NCBI GenBank assembly: GCA_036796255.1
Contig: DAIRDH010000061.1
Location: 1-18,639 of the forward strand
Direction of reading: 5' to 3'
Length of the DNA: 18,639 nt
Source of the DNA: T3Sed10-241 sp036796255
GTDB taxonomy: Bacteria > Bacteroidota > Bacteroidia > Flavobacteriales_D > Cryomorphaceae
The translations under genes and the position numbers were made by a program. Below the pieces are notes generated by a model, which was not told the DNA's origin, did not search any database, and worked only from the letters and a program-made list of their open reading frames with translations. Of the stretch, positions 7,440 to 15,175 are shown piece by piece (position 1 is the stretch's first letter; each line of letters starts with the position of its first letter).

Positions 7440-7922
7440 CTATTTCATCGCTGCTTGCACTTTTTTCCGAAAGGCTTCATCTTCCTGATATATTCTCAAC
7501 TTGTCCTGATAATCCTTGACTTCCATGCCATTCTGTTCTATAGTACGAACTACCTGGGTGCCTACACTTCGTTGGTTTTCGTGCATCACTTCATTAATCT
7601 TGATGAACTTGGCCCTTTCTTCTTGTGATGGTCTGCTATCCTTGTCACTGTTCTTCATGCGTTGAGCAAGATCATTGAAGCTATCCATAGTGAGGCCTTC
7701 GGCTTCCAGAGCTGCTTCCAGTTCGACTTTTGAGCTTTTCTGAAATTCTTCAACAGCATTGAGGGTCTTCCCAAATCGTTGGATGTCATCGTCTGTGAAA
7801 TCATCAGCGGTTCGCACTGCATCGTAATCGCGCACTGCTGCGCTTCCCGGTTGTGCTATTAATGTCGTGGCGCAGAGAATAAACGCGCCTGCTAGGATAA
7901 AAAATTTAGTCGGATTTTTCAT
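7440..7922 (-). CDS. DUF4168-type exported helical protein
   Basis: I chose the ATG at 7922 because it opens a clean signal peptide (MKNPTKFFILAGAFILCATT, cleavage near Ala23-Gln24); upstream codons in frame read as non-coding leader. The mature part, about 137 residues, is highly charged and helical, with the DUF4168-like opening ADDFTDDDIQRFGKTLNAVE and a later GLTMDSFNDLAQRM. The family's role is unknown; members are periplasmic or surface-exposed. It is followed 16 bp later by an exported protein gene on the same strand. A full-length paralogue with two stop codons lies at 16056-16535 and shares an upstream motif with it. Confidence 0.8.
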   Translation of the reverse strand: MKNPTKFFILAGAFILCATTLIAQPGSAAVRDYDAVRTADDFTDDDIQRFGKTLNAVEEFQKSSKVELEAALEAEGLTMDSFNDLAQRMKNSDKDSRPSQEERAKFIKINEVMHENQRSVGTQVVRTIEQNGMEVKDYQDKLRIYQEDEAFRKKVQAAMK

Positions 7923-7984
7923 GGTATTCAGTGTTGGTGCCCTACAATATACCTGATTTCGTGGTAAATTCATGCCCGTCGTCG

Positions 7985-8005
7985 CGGGGATTTGAAAGGT
8001 TTAAC
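7985..8005 (-). promoter_or_regulatory. Upstream motif shared with the DUF4168 pseudogene
   Basis: On the minus strand the sequence reads GTTAAA, eight bases, then ATCCCC and a CG-rich end, 83 bases upstream of the ATG. The DUF4168 paralogue has GTTAAA, eight bases, ATCCC at 88 bases from its ATG (16605-16623). The conserved spacing suggests a common promoter or operator. It does not match the standard TAnnTTTG element. Confidence 0.35.
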
Positions 8006-8171
8006 ATTCTCATAAAGAAATTATTAAAAATTCACTCCCTGTATGACAATTGCTGAAATGAAAAAATACCACAGAGAATAAGAAGCGCATGAATGTGCAA
8101 AAAACAAGACCGGATATGCATCGTTCTAATGAATATCGGCTAACCTCCACGGGCGAATCAATTGATGAATA

Positions 8172-8507
8172 TTATTTTAGGGGCTGATTTTTTGGCTTTC
8201 GGAGCAAAAAGTAGTTTCTAAAATAGTCGCCTGAAGTATCGAAATTGTTGGTGTAAAGCTCGTAACCTTGCTTTTCAAATTCGTTGATGATTTCAAAAAG
8301 CTGTCTAAAATCAAAGTGGGTTCGCCTTTCTCCTTTAACAGTGATTTCTGTATGTTCGGCCCCTCCTATAGAAATGCGCACATTCAAAATGCGGCTTCCT
8401 GTCGCTACGATGCTCACATAATCATAAACCACTGGATCTTCATTGTGGGCCATAACGGGGTCTAGGCTGAGCAGGGTGATTGCGAAAACAAAGAGTAGAT
8501 TTTTCAT
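8172..8507 (-). CDS. Small exported protein, unknown function
   Basis: The ATG at 8507 gives a 111-residue protein with a signal peptide (MKNLLFVFAITLLSLDPVMA). The mature portion of about 90 residues is mixed alpha/beta: YDYVSIVATGSRILNVRISI, then EITVKGERRTHFDFRQLFEI, then a helix and FEKQGYELYTNNF, ending FLLRKPKNQPLK. The order strand, helix (INEFEKQGYEL), strand resembles small DUF4177-like proteins that place a WEL/YEL turn after a helix, but the match is loose. It is transcribed divergently from tex, with a 28-bp palindrome in the intervening region. Confidence 0.65.
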   Translation of the reverse strand: MKNLLFVFAITLLSLDPVMAHNEDPVVYDYVSIVATGSRILNVRISIGGAEHTEITVKGERRTHFDFRQLFEIINEFEKQGYELYTNNFDTSGDYFRNYFLLRKPKNQPLK

Positions 8508-8600
8508 GAGCGACCATTTTTGGGTATGCAGCTCACATTTCAAAAACCGTTCCGAAGCCTCGAATTACGATCAGATTTTCGCATTTGCAATAACCAAGAT

Positions 8601-8628
8601 CTATTCTCCGCATATTTGCGGAGAATAG
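8601..8628. repeat. 28-bp perfect inverted repeat between divergent genes
   Basis: CTATTCTCCGCA and its exact complement flank a 4-base spacer (TATT). It lies 23 bases upstream of the tex -33 element and 94 bases upstream of the exported-protein gene. A 12-bp stem could act as a transcript hairpin for read-through from either side or as a dimeric repressor site. No T-run follows on either strand, so it is not a standard terminator. Confidence 0.75.
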
Positions 8629-8650
8629 CCAAATTATTCGTCGCACTGGC

Positions 8651-8684
8651 TTGCTGCCTCTCCCTCCCAAGAACCTTACCTTTG
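8651..8684 (+). promoter_or_regulatory. Bacteroidota promoter of tex
   Basis: TTG at 8651-8653 and TACCTTTG at 8677-8684 match the -33 (TTG) and -7 (TAnnTTTG) elements with a 23-base spacer, the upper end of the accepted range. The -7 element ends five bases before the tex ATG, predicting a start of transcription at or next to the initiation codon. Confidence 0.65.
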
Positions 8685-8689
8685 CCGCC

Positions 8690-10810
8690 ATGAACACTTC
8701 GCGCATCGCCAGGCAGCTCCACCTTTCGGAAAATCAAGTTCGCAACACGCTCGCCCTTTTTGCGGAAGGGGCCAGCATCCCTTTCATCGCCCGCTACCGG
8801 CAAGAGCGCACAGGCGGGCTCGATGAGTTGCAAATTGCCGCCGTGCAGAAGGAAAACCAACACTTCCTCGACCTCGAAAAGCGCCGTGAGACTATCCTCG
8901 CCAGCATTGCTGAACAGGGCCTGCTCAGTGATGAGCTCAAGGCAAAAATCGCTGCTGCGGAGAATCTTACCGATCTCGAAGACCTCTACCTACCTTATAA
9001 GCCCAAGCGCAAAACCAAGGCTTCTGTGGCCCGCGAACGCGGACTCGAACCCCTCGCCGCCACCCTGATGAAGCAGGAAATCCGCGATCCCGAAGATTTT
9101 GCCCGCCGCTTTGTGAAGGGTGAAGTGGCCGGCATAGAAGTAGCCCTCGAAGGCGCCCGCCACATCATGGCCGAGTGGGTGAGTGAGCGGCAGGCAGCAA
9201 GGCAGACCGCGCGCCGCCTGTTTTCCCGAAAGGGGACCCTCACAGCAAAACTGATCAAGACCAAGGAAGCGGAAGCTGAAAAATACCGCGACTATTTCGA
9301 TTTTGTGGAAGCTTTGTCCAGAATACCCAGCCACCGCCTGCTCGCTGTGCGCCGTGCCGAAGCTGAAGGCTTGCTCCGGGTAGGCATCGCGCCGCCCGAG
9401 GAAGAGGCCATCGAAGCCCTTGAACGCATCTTTGTAAAAGGCCGAAACGCCGCTTCGGAGCAGGTGCGCATGGCGGTGAAAGACGCCTACAAACGCCTGA
9501 TCAAACCCTCCATCGAAACCGAATTTCAAAACGACAGCAAGGCCAAAGCCGACGAGCAGGCCATTGCCATTTTTGCGGAAAACCTGCGCCAACTTCTTCT
9601 AACCCCACCCCTGGGACAGAAGCGCACCCTGGCCATCGACCCCGGATTTAAGAGCGGCTGCAAGGTGGTGTGCCTCGACGCGCAGGGCAAGCTCCTGCAC
9701 AACGAAACGGTGTATCCCCATCCGCCGCAAAACGAGAAGAGCAAGGCAGCCGCCAAAATTGCGGGCCTGCAGGAAGCGTACCGAATTGAGGCCGTGGCCA
9801 TCGGCAATGGCACGGCAGGCCGCGAAACGGAAGATTTCATCCGCACGAAAGTGTACTTCAAGAAGCCGGTTGAGGTGTTTGTGGTCAATGAAGCCGGGGC
9901 TTCGGTATACTCGGCCTCGGCAGTGGCGCGGGCCGAATTTCCCGACTACGACGTCACGGTGCGTGGCACGGTAAGCATTGGCCGGCGGCTCATGGATCCG
10001 CTTGCGGAGCTGGTCAAGATCGACCCGCAGAGCATCGGGGTGGGGCAGTACCAGCACGATGTGGATCAGGCGAAACTCAAAGAATCGCTCGACCGCACCG
10101 TGGTGAGCGTGGTGAACAGTGTGGGCGTGGAGCTCAACACCGCCGGCAGCCACCTGCTGCACTACGTGTCGGGCCTGGGGCCGAAGCTCGCGGAGCAGGT
10201 TGTGCATCACCGCGATGCGAACGGCCCTTTCCGCACGCGTGAGGAGCTACTTTCCGTAAAAGGATTGGGCCCGAAAGCCTATGAGCAAGCTGCAGGATTT
10301 CTGCGCATCGCCGGGGCAGAAAACCCCCTCGACAACTCGGCCGTGCATCCCGAGAGCTATGCTGTGGCGGAGCAGATGGCCGCCGATATGAAGCTCCCCG
10401 TCACTGAACTTGTGGGCAATACCAAGCTGCTTGCCACCATCCGACCGGATAAATACGTGAGCGGAGAAGTCGGCCTGCCTACAGTGAACAATGTGATTGA
10501 GGCCCTGGGCAAAATAGGCCGCGACCCCCGCGGAAAGGCCGCGGTGTTCAGCTTCGACCCCTCGCTCCGAAAGATCGAAGACCTCCGCGAGGGCATGACC
10601 GTGCCGGGCGTCGTCACCAACATCACCGCCTTCGGGGCTTTCACCGACATTGGGGTGAAGCAGGACGGCCTCATCCACGTGAGCGAAATGGCCGACCGCT
10701 ACATCAGCGACCCCAACGAGATCGTAAAACTCGGGCAGCAGGTGAAGGTGAAGGTGGTGTCGGTAGACGTGGCGCGGAAGCGGATTCAGCTTTCGCTGAA
10801 AGGGATATAG
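8690..10810 (+). CDS. tex: Tex family RNA-binding transcription accessory protein
   Basis: This 706-residue cytoplasmic protein has the full Tex order. An N-terminal helical region (NTSRIARQLHLSENQV, then FIARYRQERTGGLDE) opens the protein, followed by the signature LYLPYKPKRKTKASVARERG near residue 100. Next come a YqgF/RuvX-like RNase H fold (from about 310; LAIDPGFKSGCK, AVAIGNGTAGRETE), helix-hairpin-helix repeats (about 475-540; VSGLGPKLAEQVV, VKGLGPKAYEQAAGFLRI) and a C-terminal S1 RNA-binding domain (632-706; GVVTNITAFGAFTDIG, HVSEMADRY). Tex binds nucleic acids and affects transcription and stress responses. I use ATG 8690, not the upstream in-frame TTG 8651, because the latter overlaps the promoter and adds no family sequence. 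The gene is more GC-rich than the neighbouring small genes. Confidence 0.96.
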   Translation: MNTSRIARQLHLSENQVRNTLALFAEGASIPFIARYRQERTGGLDELQIAAVQKENQHFLDLEKRRETILASIAEQGLLSDELKAKIAAAENLTDLEDLYLPYKPKRKTKASVARERGLEPLAATLMKQEIRDPEDFARRFVKGEVAGIEVALEGARHIMAEWVSERQAARQTARRLFSRKGTLTAKLIKTKEAEAEKYRDYFDFVEALSRIPSHRLLAVRRAEAEGLLRVGIAPPEEEAIEALERIFVKGRNAASEQVRMAVKDAYKRLIKPSIETEFQNDSKAKADEQAIAIFAENLRQLLLTPPLGQKRTLAIDPGFKSGCKVVCLDAQGKLLHNETVYPHPPQNEKSKAAAKIAGLQEAYRIEAVAIGNGTAGRETEDFIRTKVYFKKPVEVFVVNEAGASVYSASAVARAEFPDYDVTVRGTVSIGRRLMDPLAELVKIDPQSIGVGQYQHDVDQAKLKESLDRTVVSVVNSVGVELNTAGSHLLHYVSGLGPKLAEQVVHHRDANGPFRTREELLSVKGLGPKAYEQAAGFLRIAGAENPLDNSAVHPESYAVAEQMAADMKLPVTELVGNTKLLATIRPDKYVSGEVGLPTVNNVIEALGKIGRDPRGKAAVFSFDPSLRKIEDLREGMTVPGVVTNITAFGAFTDIGVKQDGLIHVSEMADRYISDPNEIVKLGQQVKVKVVSVDVARKRIQLSLKGI

Positions 10811-11123
10811 CCGGTCCTCTCTTTATCTTCGGACTTCCGGAGGAGCTACGCGCGCTGTTTTGAAAGCTTGATGCGCAGGTTTTTTTTTGCTGTGACCGGC
10901 AGCATAGGTCAGTCCGTGGCTTTATCTCCGAATGTTGATTTGAGAAATCAGAAAGTAGCGCATAGAATGATAGAATTTTCCAAGCAGCGGGGCGGACAAC
11001 GGTCTTCTTGCTGGCGATTTCTCTACTGTCATACTCCGCGCTCATTCAGGCCGTGATGGATTTACTTTTTAAAACCACACATTCCATTAAAATAGAACAG
11101 CCGATAGGCACTATAATAAATAA
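10811..11123. other. Non-coding stretch after tex, with a T9 run
   Basis: No gene is evident. A run of nine T at 10880-10888 follows a short GC-rich pairing (GCGC at 10850-10853 with GCGC at 10873-10876), which could weakly terminate tex transcripts. Most of the remainder shows no recognisable structure. Confidence 0.35.
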
Positions 11124-11154
11124 TGAGCCCCTGCAAACATATTACAGGGGCTCA
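11124..11154 (-). terminator. Hairpin terminator of the FG-GAP protein gene
   Basis: A 10-bp perfect stem (TGAGCCCCTG with CAGGGGCTCA) with an 11-base loop lies 26 bases beyond the stop of the minus-strand gene ending at 11180. On the minus strand it is followed by ATTATTTATTATA, an imperfect U-rich tail; the A-rich other side would not serve the plus strand as well. Confidence 0.7.
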
Positions 11155-11179
11155 AAAAATCGGTGAAGTGGAGGGCACC

Positions 11180-12634
11180 TTAGCTTTTGACCACCCTGAG
11201 CACTGCTTGATTGTTATTTTCGTCCAATACCTTGAGCAGGTAAATTCCGCTTGCTGCATTGATTTGAAAAGCTGCCCTATCGGTGTTTCTGTAGAATTTG
11301 GTTTGTATCAGCTGCCCTGTGATGGAATACAGCTCGACAGTGAATGCTTCGAAGTTTTCACCAAAATTGAGGTTGATGTCGCCGTTAGTGGGATTGGGGA
11401 AAGCCGTCAAATCTGAGAAAGCCCCATTGTCACTTACTCCCAGTGAAGTTTGAGCCTCATTTCGGTAGAGTGCCGCAATGTTTGGGCCGCTGCCGTTGGA
11501 TGAACCCGACATGTAGATGTCCGGATCGGAATCCCCATCTATGTCAGCGGCCTTGTTGCCAAACTGCTGGCCTGCGGGCAACGGGAGTGCAGGCATTGCA
11601 GTGAAAACTCCTTCACCATTATTAATGTAGATCAGGGAGTTTCTCGTTTGGGTGGCTCCGTTATATCCCGAAATGATTAAGTCCACAGCTCCGTCCACAT
11701 CGAAGTCGACAAATTGTGCGGATGAGTAGGCAAGGCCCATAAATTCGGACTCATTATCCAAAGTGAAGTTTCCCAATCCGTCATTGATGTAGAGCTTCGT
11801 AAATTCTTCAGAGCCGTCAAACCCCGAAATGAGCACATCTAAATCGCCGTCGCCGTCTACATCTGCCGCATCGATGGCTCCAAGTTGGGAACCATTGAAC
11901 GGAGTACCTGCTGCTAAATCGAATGTTCCGCCACCATCGTTCACGTAAAGCTCTGTGAAGGTCGATGCGCCATCGGTTCCCGAGACCAGCACGTCGAGGT
12001 CGCCGTCGTTATCGATGTCCAAAAATTTTACTGAGGCATAATTGGTTCCCCGGAAGGGGGTGTTTTCAACCAAACTGAAATTTCCTGCTCCATCGTTCAG
12101 GTATAGTGAGGTGTTGTACCCGATACCGGTATATCCCGAAACGAGCAAATCGAGATCCCCGTCGCCGTCTACATCAGCGAATGCGGCGTCACCTTGTATG
12201 GTGCCGATGAAGTCGTTCGTTTTAAGCGTGAAGTTTCCCTCGCCGTCATTGATGTAAGTATTTGCGGTATATGATCCCGTGCCATTTGACCCGCATATAA
12301 AAATATCGATGTTACCATCGTTATTGATGTCTCCAATTGCAATAGAAGAACTGGAGAGTGAGTCGATTTCGTGCTCAGCCCTGATACTAAAGGAGCCCGT
12401 TCCGTCATTGATGTACAAGGCTGTGATTGGGGTGTTGGACATAGACATCATATCAAATCCGCCGCTGCCCGTGATCACAAGGTCGAGATCGCCATCGTTG
12501 TCAAAATCACCGAAGACGGCTTCGCCATCTACCAAAGCGGGAAATTCGGTTCCTGTAATTTCCGCAAAGGGAATTTGAGCATGAGCGTTACATAAAACTG
12601 CCGCTGCGGCAAAGATCGTGTAGATTTTTTTCAT
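11180..12634 (-). CDS. FG-GAP/VCBS-repeat beta-propeller protein with T9SS sorting domain
   Basis: This 484-residue secreted protein begins with a signal peptide (1-20, ending CNAHAQ). Seven repeats of about 45-55 residues follow. Each has an aspartate-rich loop and a strand ending in SG or TG: GDFDNDGDLDLVITG, GDINNDGNIDIFICG, ADVDGDGDLDLLVSG, LDIDNDGDLDVLVSG, ADVDGDGDLDVLISG, VDFDVDGAVDLIISG and ADIDGDSDPDIYMSG. Seven FG-GAP-type units suggest a closed seven-bladed propeller with calcium bound in the D-x-D-x-DG loops. The last two loops are degenerate (DVDGAVD, DGDSDPD). A type A T9SS sorting domain (about 405-484; LTAFPNPTNGD...AASGIYLLKVL) ends the protein. The likely role is surface adhesion or scaffolding; no catalytic site is seen. 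Confidence 0.92.
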   Translation of the reverse strand: MKKIYTIFAAAAVLCNAHAQIPFAEITGTEFPALVDGEAVFGDFDNDGDLDLVITGSGGFDMMSMSNTPITALYINDGTGSFSIRAEHEIDSLSSSSIAIGDINNDGNIDIFICGSNGTGSYTANTYINDGEGNFTLKTNDFIGTIQGDAAFADVDGDGDLDLLVSGYTGIGYNTSLYLNDGAGNFSLVENTPFRGTNYASVKFLDIDNDGDLDVLVSGTDGASTFTELYVNDGGGTFDLAAGTPFNGSQLGAIDAADVDGDGDLDVLISGFDGSEEFTKLYINDGLGNFTLDNESEFMGLAYSSAQFVDFDVDGAVDLIISGYNGATQTRNSLIYINNGEGVFTAMPALPLPAGQQFGNKAADIDGDSDPDIYMSGSSNGSGPNIAALYRNEAQTSLGVSDNGAFSDLTAFPNPTNGDINLNFGENFEAFTVELYSITGQLIQTKFYRNTDRAAFQINAASGIYLLKVLDENNNQAVLRVVKS

Positions 12635-13142
12635 TTTTTGTGGGGTTAAGGCTAACTGCTTTGCGCAGCATGCTCGGCCTACACTTACGCACGAATTTTG
12701 ATCGAGTTACGCTTCCTGTTTCCATTTCCTGAATTTGCGTTCTGATTTATCTGGCTCAAACCACACTGAATGTGGTCTGTGTAAATCATCTTCGGGTCAT
12801 AACTTCGTTAGGATCCGAGGGCTTTACTGTAAGCCTCCGGTCGTTATGAGTAAAAATTCGCGGTCAACAGATTTCCTCTACCCGGAGGAGTAGCCAAACC
12901 CGGGTATTTAGGATAACCGGCCAAATAAACGCCTGAGGAGGTGTATATTTCTTACGACGCAGGAGGGAAACTCCGCTTGAATTATCAACAGTAATTCATG
13001 ACTTTAGGGGCCAGTTGATGGCCTTTCGGTTACCAAGCGCCTTCAGCAGTGGCGATCAAGCCGGGCGCTTCGATTGCGCCTCCACCCTATACTTCGCCGT
13101 ATTTTTCAGATCACTCCCCTTGTGCGGAAATGAAGTCGCCCG
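12635..13142. other. 508-bp non-coding region with a long hairpin
   Basis: No gene is supported. The clearest structure is at 12797-12849: TCATAAC pairs with GTTATGA, an inner GATC pairs with GGTC with one wobble, and GAGG-GCTT pairs with AAGC-CTC around the loop TACTGT. This gives about 18 base pairs with one 8-base bulge. Other small stems are ACCACA/TGTGGT near 12760-12776 and GGCGC/GCGCC at 13064-13080. None has a U-tract, so these look like structured leader, trailer or small-RNA sequence, not standard terminators. The stretch lies between two minus-strand T9SS cargo genes. Confidence 0.45.
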
Positions 13143-14885
13143 CTACTCGACCATGAGTTTGAGACTACCGGTTTCTCGCGGCGTCGAAATCTTCACAATG
13201 TAAAGTCCGCTTGCAAATCCTGATATATCAATTTTAGCCTTTTGGGCTTGAGGACGAAGCAATGCAACCCGATTGCCAAGTACATCAAAAAGACCGATTT
13301 CAATAATGGGATCGGATGCAGACGCAAAGGTTACCTGCTCATGTGCAGGATTTGGAAAGCAGGTTACGCCCACCAAATTCGAAGCGCGGTCTACACTTAA
13401 TGTGCCATCGCTAAGCTGAATGTCGTCAAAAAGAAAGGTAGCGCTGGGGGAAGCATTGTTCACGGTTCCGTATCCAAGCATGGGGGTAATTACATTGTAA
13501 ATAGGTGGATCGCCGGAAACAAAATCCCAGGAGTAGGTAGCCCATTCGCCAGATGCCGTTGTATATACGTCTTTTTCGTTGGCAGCGCCTGTGGTCGTAC
13601 TCTCTACTTTTAGCTTGAGCAACGTGCCCACAGGGGCTTCGGTGTAGACTTTCATGGAGATAAAGCTCAGAACGGAAAGGTCCATGTAGTCAGTCAAGAT
13701 GAGCTTGCTCTGCGCCCATGGAGCGCCACCGCTTCTCACAAATCGGGCAACGGTAGCACTGGGATTTACATCATCCATTTGCGGATTTGGAATCACATCG
13801 GTAAAGGCACCGAAAAAGTTTGTGAAGTCAGTGGTCACTACGCTTTCTTCAAAATCAATGGGTAAGCTGGCCGGCACCGGAGCTGCAAGGGCAGGACCTT
13901 CCAGCTGGACTACATCGTCAAAAAGAAATGTAGATGTAGCAGAGCTATCGCCTACGTTTCCGAAATCAAACATAAAAAGGATTCTATCATAATTGCCTTC
14001 TTGCCCATCAAAATTCCAGCTCGCTGTTTCCCACGCATCGGATGATGTGGTGAGATAATCCAAATTTGTGCTTCCTTCTGGTCCTTGTAGCTCCAGCTTA
14101 ATGCGCGTGCCCACCGGTGCTGTCGTGTAGACCTTCATGGAAATGTGCCACGCTGTGGTCAAGTCAAGATTGTCTGAAAGCAGTACCTGGCTGCCGGCCC
14201 AAAAGTCGCCGCCATCGCGTACCATTTGCGCCACGGTGTTGCTTGGATTTTGGTCATTAACTTGAGGATTTGGAATAACCGCTACTGCTGCTCCCGAAAA
14301 ATCGAGGAAGTCACTGCTTACGACACCGTTTTCAAAATCTAGCGGCAGGTTTGTCGGTATGGGAGCAGGCGGTCCGGCTATTTGCTCGATGTCATCGAAA
14401 TAAAAGGTCGAAGATTCCGATCCGTCACCTGTATTCCCGAAGTCAAACATGAATACGAGCTCATTGAGGTTGTTGCCTGTGCCGGCAAAAATGAATTCTA
14501 AAGTTTCCCATTCACCTGAAGTGGTGGTCAGGGCATCCACTTCCGTAAATGGCGGTGTGCCTTCCAGCTTCAGCTTTACAGTGGTGCCTGCAGGTGCAGT
14601 GGTATACACTTTCATGGAAAGGACAGTGAGCACTGAGAAATCAAGATTTTCCGAAAGGGCAATTTTGCTGCCTCCCCATATGGCACCTCCATCTCTCACA
14701 AGTACGGCAACAGTGGGGCTATCATTAATTCCCGAGGGATTTGGATTGGCGACTACTTCCGCAGCACCACCGTCAAAATCAGTGAAGTCTTCAGTGGTAA
14801 CGTCGCCTTCAAAATCAATCGGTAAACTTTGAGCGTATCCGAGCGATAAAGACAACAGACTTACAAAAAAGGCAATGTGTTTCAT
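13143..14885 (-). CDS. Triple-repeat beta-sandwich (CBM-like) protein with T9SS sorting domain
   Basis: From ATG 14885 the 580-residue product opens with a signal peptide (MKHIAFFVSLLSLSLGYAQ). Three tandem copies of a domain of about 150-160 residues follow (21-179, 180-340, 341-492). Each starts LP[IL]DFE and includes a VANP/IPNP strand, V-x-x-[GS]GG-x-W, SMKVYT-AP-GT, a GEW or AWET strand and a final TF-FDD[IV]. The pattern is shared by many Bacteroidota secreted proteins and resembles carbohydrate-binding jelly-roll modules, but the ligand is unknown. Proline- and alanine-rich linkers separate the copies. A type A T9SS sorting domain (about 506-580; VTCFPNPAHEQ...GFASGLYIVKI) ends it. No catalytic domain is present. 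The upstream in-frame ATG at 14924 would place 13 residues before the signal peptide and is less likely. Confidence 0.88.
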   Translation of the reverse strand: MKHIAFFVSLLSLSLGYAQSLPIDFEGDVTTEDFTDFDGGAAEVVANPNPSGINDSPTVAVLVRDGGAIWGGSKIALSENLDFSVLTVLSMKVYTTAPAGTTVKLKLEGTPPFTEVDALTTTSGEWETLEFIFAGTGNNLNELVFMFDFGNTGDGSESSTFYFDDIEQIAGPPAPIPTNLPLDFENGVVSSDFLDFSGAAVAVIPNPQVNDQNPSNTVAQMVRDGGDFWAGSQVLLSDNLDLTTAWHISMKVYTTAPVGTRIKLELQGPEGSTNLDYLTTSSDAWETASWNFDGQEGNYDRILFMFDFGNVGDSSATSTFLFDDVVQLEGPALAAPVPASLPIDFEESVVTTDFTNFFGAFTDVIPNPQMDDVNPSATVARFVRSGGAPWAQSKLILTDYMDLSVLSFISMKVYTEAPVGTLLKLKVESTTTGAANEKDVYTTASGEWATYSWDFVSGDPPIYNVITPMLGYGTVNNASPSATFLFDDIQLSDGTLSVDRASNLVGVTCFPNPAHEQVTFASASDPIIEIGLFDVLGNRVALLRPQAQKAKIDISGFASGLYIVKISTPRETGSLKLMVE

Positions 14886-15036
14886 GGTAATTATTTGCGA
14901 GGTTGAGAAAAAATATTGATGCAATGCAGGGTTGGCTTCATGCCACCTAAACTATAGGGAGCGCCATATTAACGAAGTCAATTTACTGCTTTTTGAATCC
15001 GAAACAGATTGCGTTGGTCCGATAAATCAGGCGGCG

Positions 15037-15066
15037 CAAAAGTATAAAAATCTGATTGAGAAGCAA
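15037..15066 (-). promoter_or_regulatory. Bacteroidota promoter of the triple-repeat T9SS gene
   Basis: On the minus strand TTG (15064-15066) and TACTTTTG (15037-15044) match the -33 and -7 elements with an ideal 19-base spacer. The predicted leader to ATG 14885 is about 145 bases, long for this window. The region also separates this gene from the divergent DUF1206 gene. Confidence 0.6.
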
Positions 15067-15175
15067 TATGCTTTGAATTAATTATGGGTAGCACCACCAA
15101 ATATTCACAAAAATGGCCGATTCGCCGCTCAGTTTATTAATTTCATCAAATCCTGGAATTTATATTGAATATAAA

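Noticed and set aside
10704..11045. 113-codon minus-strand frame
   Set aside because: It overlaps the 3' end of tex in the opposite direction and has a Ser/Arg/Pro-rich low-complexity composition typical of an antisense shadow.
13015..13203. 62-codon plus-strand frame
   Set aside because: It overlaps the end of the triple-repeat T9SS gene antisense and has no family features.
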